From assembly GCA_937906915.1 (NCBI GenBank), contig CALCUU010000240.1, forward strand, positions 1-9,251: DNA of 9,251 nt, read 5' to 3'. The stretch's first letter is position 1. Each line of letters opens with the position of its first letter. The notes beneath the pieces were generated by a model. That model worked only from the letters and a program-made list of their open reading frames with translations, did not search any database and had not been told where the DNA came from. Positions 7,475 through 9,251 of this stretch are shown here, in pieces. The stretch comes from an uncultured Phascolarctobacterium sp. (lineage in GTDB: Bacteria; Bacillota; Negativicutes; Acidaminococcales; Acidaminococcaceae). Made by a program: the position numbers and the translations under genes.

Positions 7475-8524
7475 ATGGAAGAAAACATTGAAAGAAATGT
7501 TGATTGGTCACAACTTTTAAAACAAGCTTTTTCCGCATTGCATCAAGCAAAAGAGGCAGAAGCTGACCAAGCACTGCAACAGGTAAGCTTGCTTGGCTGC
7601 ATTGCTTTCAAAACAGGAATGGTGCAGGAGGCAGTGGATTGTTTTAACGAACTGCTCCTTGCGGACGTGTCCAAGTATTCTCCCATGGTGTATTTAAGGT
7701 GCGTAAAAAATATGCTGCTTATGTCTGCACGTATGCGTATGGGTGAGCTCTTTGGTCAGTGGTTTACTGCTGTGGAAGAAAGAATGGCTATGGCGCTGGC
7801 AAGGGCAGAGCAGGATAAAGCAGTTGACTTCATTATTTCCCTGACCTTTGCTGTTTGTGACAGGCGTTACACCAACTGCCTGCCCGTTATTCAGAATATG
7901 GCAGGCAAGCTTATGGAAACAATTGAAGACAAAGGCTTACTGCAAAAATTATTTAACGAGTGGACCAGTTTAATTGCCCAAATTGCTCGCAGAAGATGGG
8001 ACGAGGTAAACGAGTTCCTGCTTTCTGTTTTGCTCAAGGCTTTGCTGGATAAAAAGGATATGCAGATTTTGAAGCACACTCTCTTGCTTTTGAATATGCA
8101 CCTGCAAATGTACACTCGTTGGGACGGTTTTGAAAACGCTTTCTTAGCTTACAAGCAGTTACAATATTTTTACTTGGAGCTTTTGCAAAAGGCGGGAGAT
8201 GTCCAGCTGGAGGAAGAGCTTCGCAAGCAATATCTGGTAACTGCCCTGCGATACATTCGTGAGTGGATTGCCAACGTTGCCCGCGTAAGCATGCAGGACG
8301 AATTGGAAATAATTCGTCAGTGGCAAGAACTTTTGAAAGCAAATGCTCCCGAAGAATTGCAAGACATGGCTGACGTTTTAGTACAGCTGGAAATTCTTTA
8401 CTGGAACAGGACCAAGCCCAAGACCAGTCGTAAACAATTAGAATACTTAATGGATTTGCTGGAGCCTAATAAAATCAACGATGATTATTTTGGCTTGTAC
8501 AAGCAAATTGTCTGGAACGTTTAA
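7475..8524 (+). CDS. Uncharacterised helical, TPR-like cytoplasmic protein
   Basis: I do not recognise this 349-aa protein. It reads as almost entirely alpha-helical, rich in Leu, Gln, Glu, Lys and Ala, with no signal peptide, membrane segment, Cys cluster or catalytic motif. Residues about 35-66 (SLLGCIAFKTGMVQEAVDCF and following) resemble a tetratricopeptide repeat helix pair. Later helices (about 180-250 and 290-335) could be further degenerate repeats, which suggests a protein-interaction scaffold. Its ribosome binding site CAGGTG (7464-7469) is 5 nt before the ATG. It follows pyk by 21 nt without a terminator and is closed by the hairpin at 8531-8564, so it is probably the second gene of a pyk operon. 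Coding status is well supported by length, RBS and codon use. Its function is unknown. It could relate to the repair gene downstream or to none of its neighbours. Confidence 0.88.
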   Translation: MEENIERNVDWSQLLKQAFSALHQAKEAEADQALQQVSLLGCIAFKTGMVQEAVDCFNELLLADVSKYSPMVYLRCVKNMLLMSARMRMGELFGQWFTAVEERMAMALARAEQDKAVDFIISLTFAVCDRRYTNCLPVIQNMAGKLMETIEDKGLLQKLFNEWTSLIAQIARRRWDEVNEFLLSVLLKALLDKKDMQILKHTLLLLNMHLQMYTRWDGFENAFLAYKQLQYFYLELLQKAGDVQLEEELRKQYLVTALRYIREWIANVARVSMQDELEIIRQWQELLKANAPEELQDMADVLVQLEILYWNRTKPKTSRKQLEYLMDLLEPNKINDDYFGLYKQIVWNV

Positions 8525-8530
8525 AAAATT

Positions 8531-8564
8531 ATCCCTGTCGTTTTTCGACAGGGATTTTCTTTTT
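8531..8564 (+). terminator. Rho-independent terminator after the pyk-hypothetical operon
   Basis: A perfect 10-bp stem (ATCCCTGTCG with CGACAGGGAT) around a TTTTT loop (8541-8545) is followed by the T-rich tail TTTCTTTTT (8556-8564). It lies 6 nt after the stop codon of the hypothetical gene. Confidence 0.95.
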
Positions 8565-8567
8565 AGT

Positions 8568-8600
8568 GTGACATTTTTAGGCAGTAAAATATGTTAAAAT
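8568..8600 (+). promoter_or_regulatory. Promoter of the addB-like gene (extended -10)
   Basis: The -10 TAAAAT (8595-8600) is preceded by TG plus one base (8592-8594), giving the same TGTTAAAATA string as the etfB promoter. The best -35 match, GTGACA (8568-8573), is 21 nt away, longer than ideal, so recognition may rest mainly on the extended -10. The GGAGG ribosome binding site at 8618-8622 is 5 nt before the ATG. Confidence 0.5.
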
Positions 8601-8627
8601 AAAAGAAAAACTTTTTTGGAGGGCGCT

Positions 8628-9251
8628 ATGGCAAAATTATACTGCGTACCTTTGGGGCACAGTCCTCGCAGTTTATTTTATGAACAATTGCAAAATGTAG
8701 GTTATGATAAGGGCGTTTTGGTTCTGCCTAGTCGCAACTTAATGCAACAGGCACAACGTGAAGCCAATATCAGAACCATCGACATAGATTTTTTAGCTAC
8801 CACCATTTTAAACGACAATGGCTATATGGGATTGAAGCCTCTTAATAGACGTAGCCAAGAGCTGATTATCAAAGATTTGGTTAAGCATCTTGCGATTCGT
8901 GACAAGCTGGAATATTTTGCCATCTTGGCTGAAAAGAAAGGCTTTATAAAATCCTTAACCTCTTTGGTGAGCCAGCTGTCCCGTAATGGGGTGACGGAAG
9001 CGCAAATTAAAGAAGCCTTTGCAAATTGGGGCAGAAAAGACAATTTAGGCTTAAAGGACGACGAAATAAATCAGCTGTATGGTTTTTATCGTCAGTATTT
9101 GCGCAATAATAATTGGGTGGACTTGGAAGGCAAGTATCGCCTTGCCATTAGGGTGTTGCAGGAAGAAAAGGTTAATCTGCGTTGGCAGGAAGTGTGCATC
9201 AGCGATTTCTTCACTTTTGATGCTCTGCAATTAGAATTTATTAAGGTACTC
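8628..9251 (+). CDS. AddB/RexB-like repair nuclease-helicase subunit, N-terminal part (runs off the window)
   Basis: An open frame of 208 codons reaches the end of the window with no stop. Family AddB proteins pair with AddA to resect double-strand breaks for recombination, using an inactive helicase fold and a C-terminal PD-(D/E)XK nuclease with an iron-sulfur cluster, none of which would be inside this part. What supports the call: GVLVLPSRNLMQQAQRE (29-45), like the VLVP motif after the P-loop of AddB; PLNRRSQELIIKDLV (71-85); the WVDLEGKYRLA segment (163-173); and CISDFFTFDALQLEFIKVL (190-208), matching the AddB 'IDGFxxFxxxQ' Walker B-like element. Oddly, the N-terminus reads VPLGHSPRSLF (7-17), with no GxGK[ST] Walker A. 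The start is set by GGAGG at 8618-8622. It has its own promoter after a terminator. The exact subfamily (AddB or another PD-(D/E)XK UvrD-like protein) needs the missing C-terminus. Confidence 0.65.
   Translation, partial: MAKLYCVPLGHSPRSLFYEQLQNVGYDKGVLVLPSRNLMQQAQREANIRTIDIDFLATTILNDNGYMGLKPLNRRSQELIIKDLVKHLAIRDKLEYFAILAEKKGFIKSLTSLVSQLSRNGVTEAQIKEAFANWGRKDNLGLKDDEINQLYGFYRQYLRNNNWVDLEGKYRLAIRVLQEEKVNLRWQEVCISDFFTFDALQLEFIKVL

Overview
This window looks like a stretch of chromosomal core genome from a low-to-moderate GC anaerobic Firmicutes-type bacterium. A Negativicutes lineage such as the Acidaminococcaceae is my best guess. The reasons are Firmicutes-like Shine-Dalgarno sites (AGGAGG, AGGTGA), a Bacillus-type pyruvate kinase with the extra C-terminal domain, an AddB-type rather than RecB-type repair gene, and an electron-transfer flavoprotein whose alpha subunit carries a bacterial 2[4Fe-4S] ferredoxin domain, typical of anaerobes. 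The taxonomic placement is inference. All recognised genes lie on the + strand. I see no mobile element, CRISPR array, tRNA or rRNA.

Layout: (1) 1-48, the last 15 codons of an unidentified gene, overlapping the next start. (2) 45-3446, dnaE, replicative DNA polymerase III alpha subunit, complete with PHP, palm, helix-hairpin-helix, clamp-binding motif and OB fold. (3) 3447-3540, a 94-nt gap with a good extended -10 promoter whose -35 overlaps a perfect 12-bp palindrome. (4) 3541-5543, etfB-etfA, a two-gene operon ending in a strong hairpin terminator at 5612-5641. (5) 5702-8524, pyk followed 21 nt later by an unrecognised, helical, TPR-like 349-aa protein, closed by a second strong terminator at 8531-8564. 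(6) 8628-9251, the first 208 codons of an AddB/PD-(D/E)XK-type repair nuclease subunit that runs off the window, preceded by its own extended -10 promoter.

The window therefore holds at least three transcription units: (unknown)-dnaE, etfBA, and pyk-hypothetical, with the start of a fourth (addB-like). dnaE has no visible terminator, so it may read through into etfBA. etfBA has the codon bias of very highly expressed genes (23 of 24 lysines in etfA are AAA), which contrasts with dnaE and suggests central energy metabolism. Pyruvate kinase supplies pyruvate and ATP. The ETF pair moves electrons between NADH, ferredoxin and an acyl-CoA or 2-hydroxyacid dehydrogenase that is not encoded here.

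No clearly novel defence or mobile system is visible. The most interesting points are the uncharacterised helical protein between pyk and the addB-like gene, the missing Walker A motif in the AddB-like N-terminus, the loss of the canonical His in the pyruvate kinase C-terminal domain, and the palindrome at the etfBA promoter.
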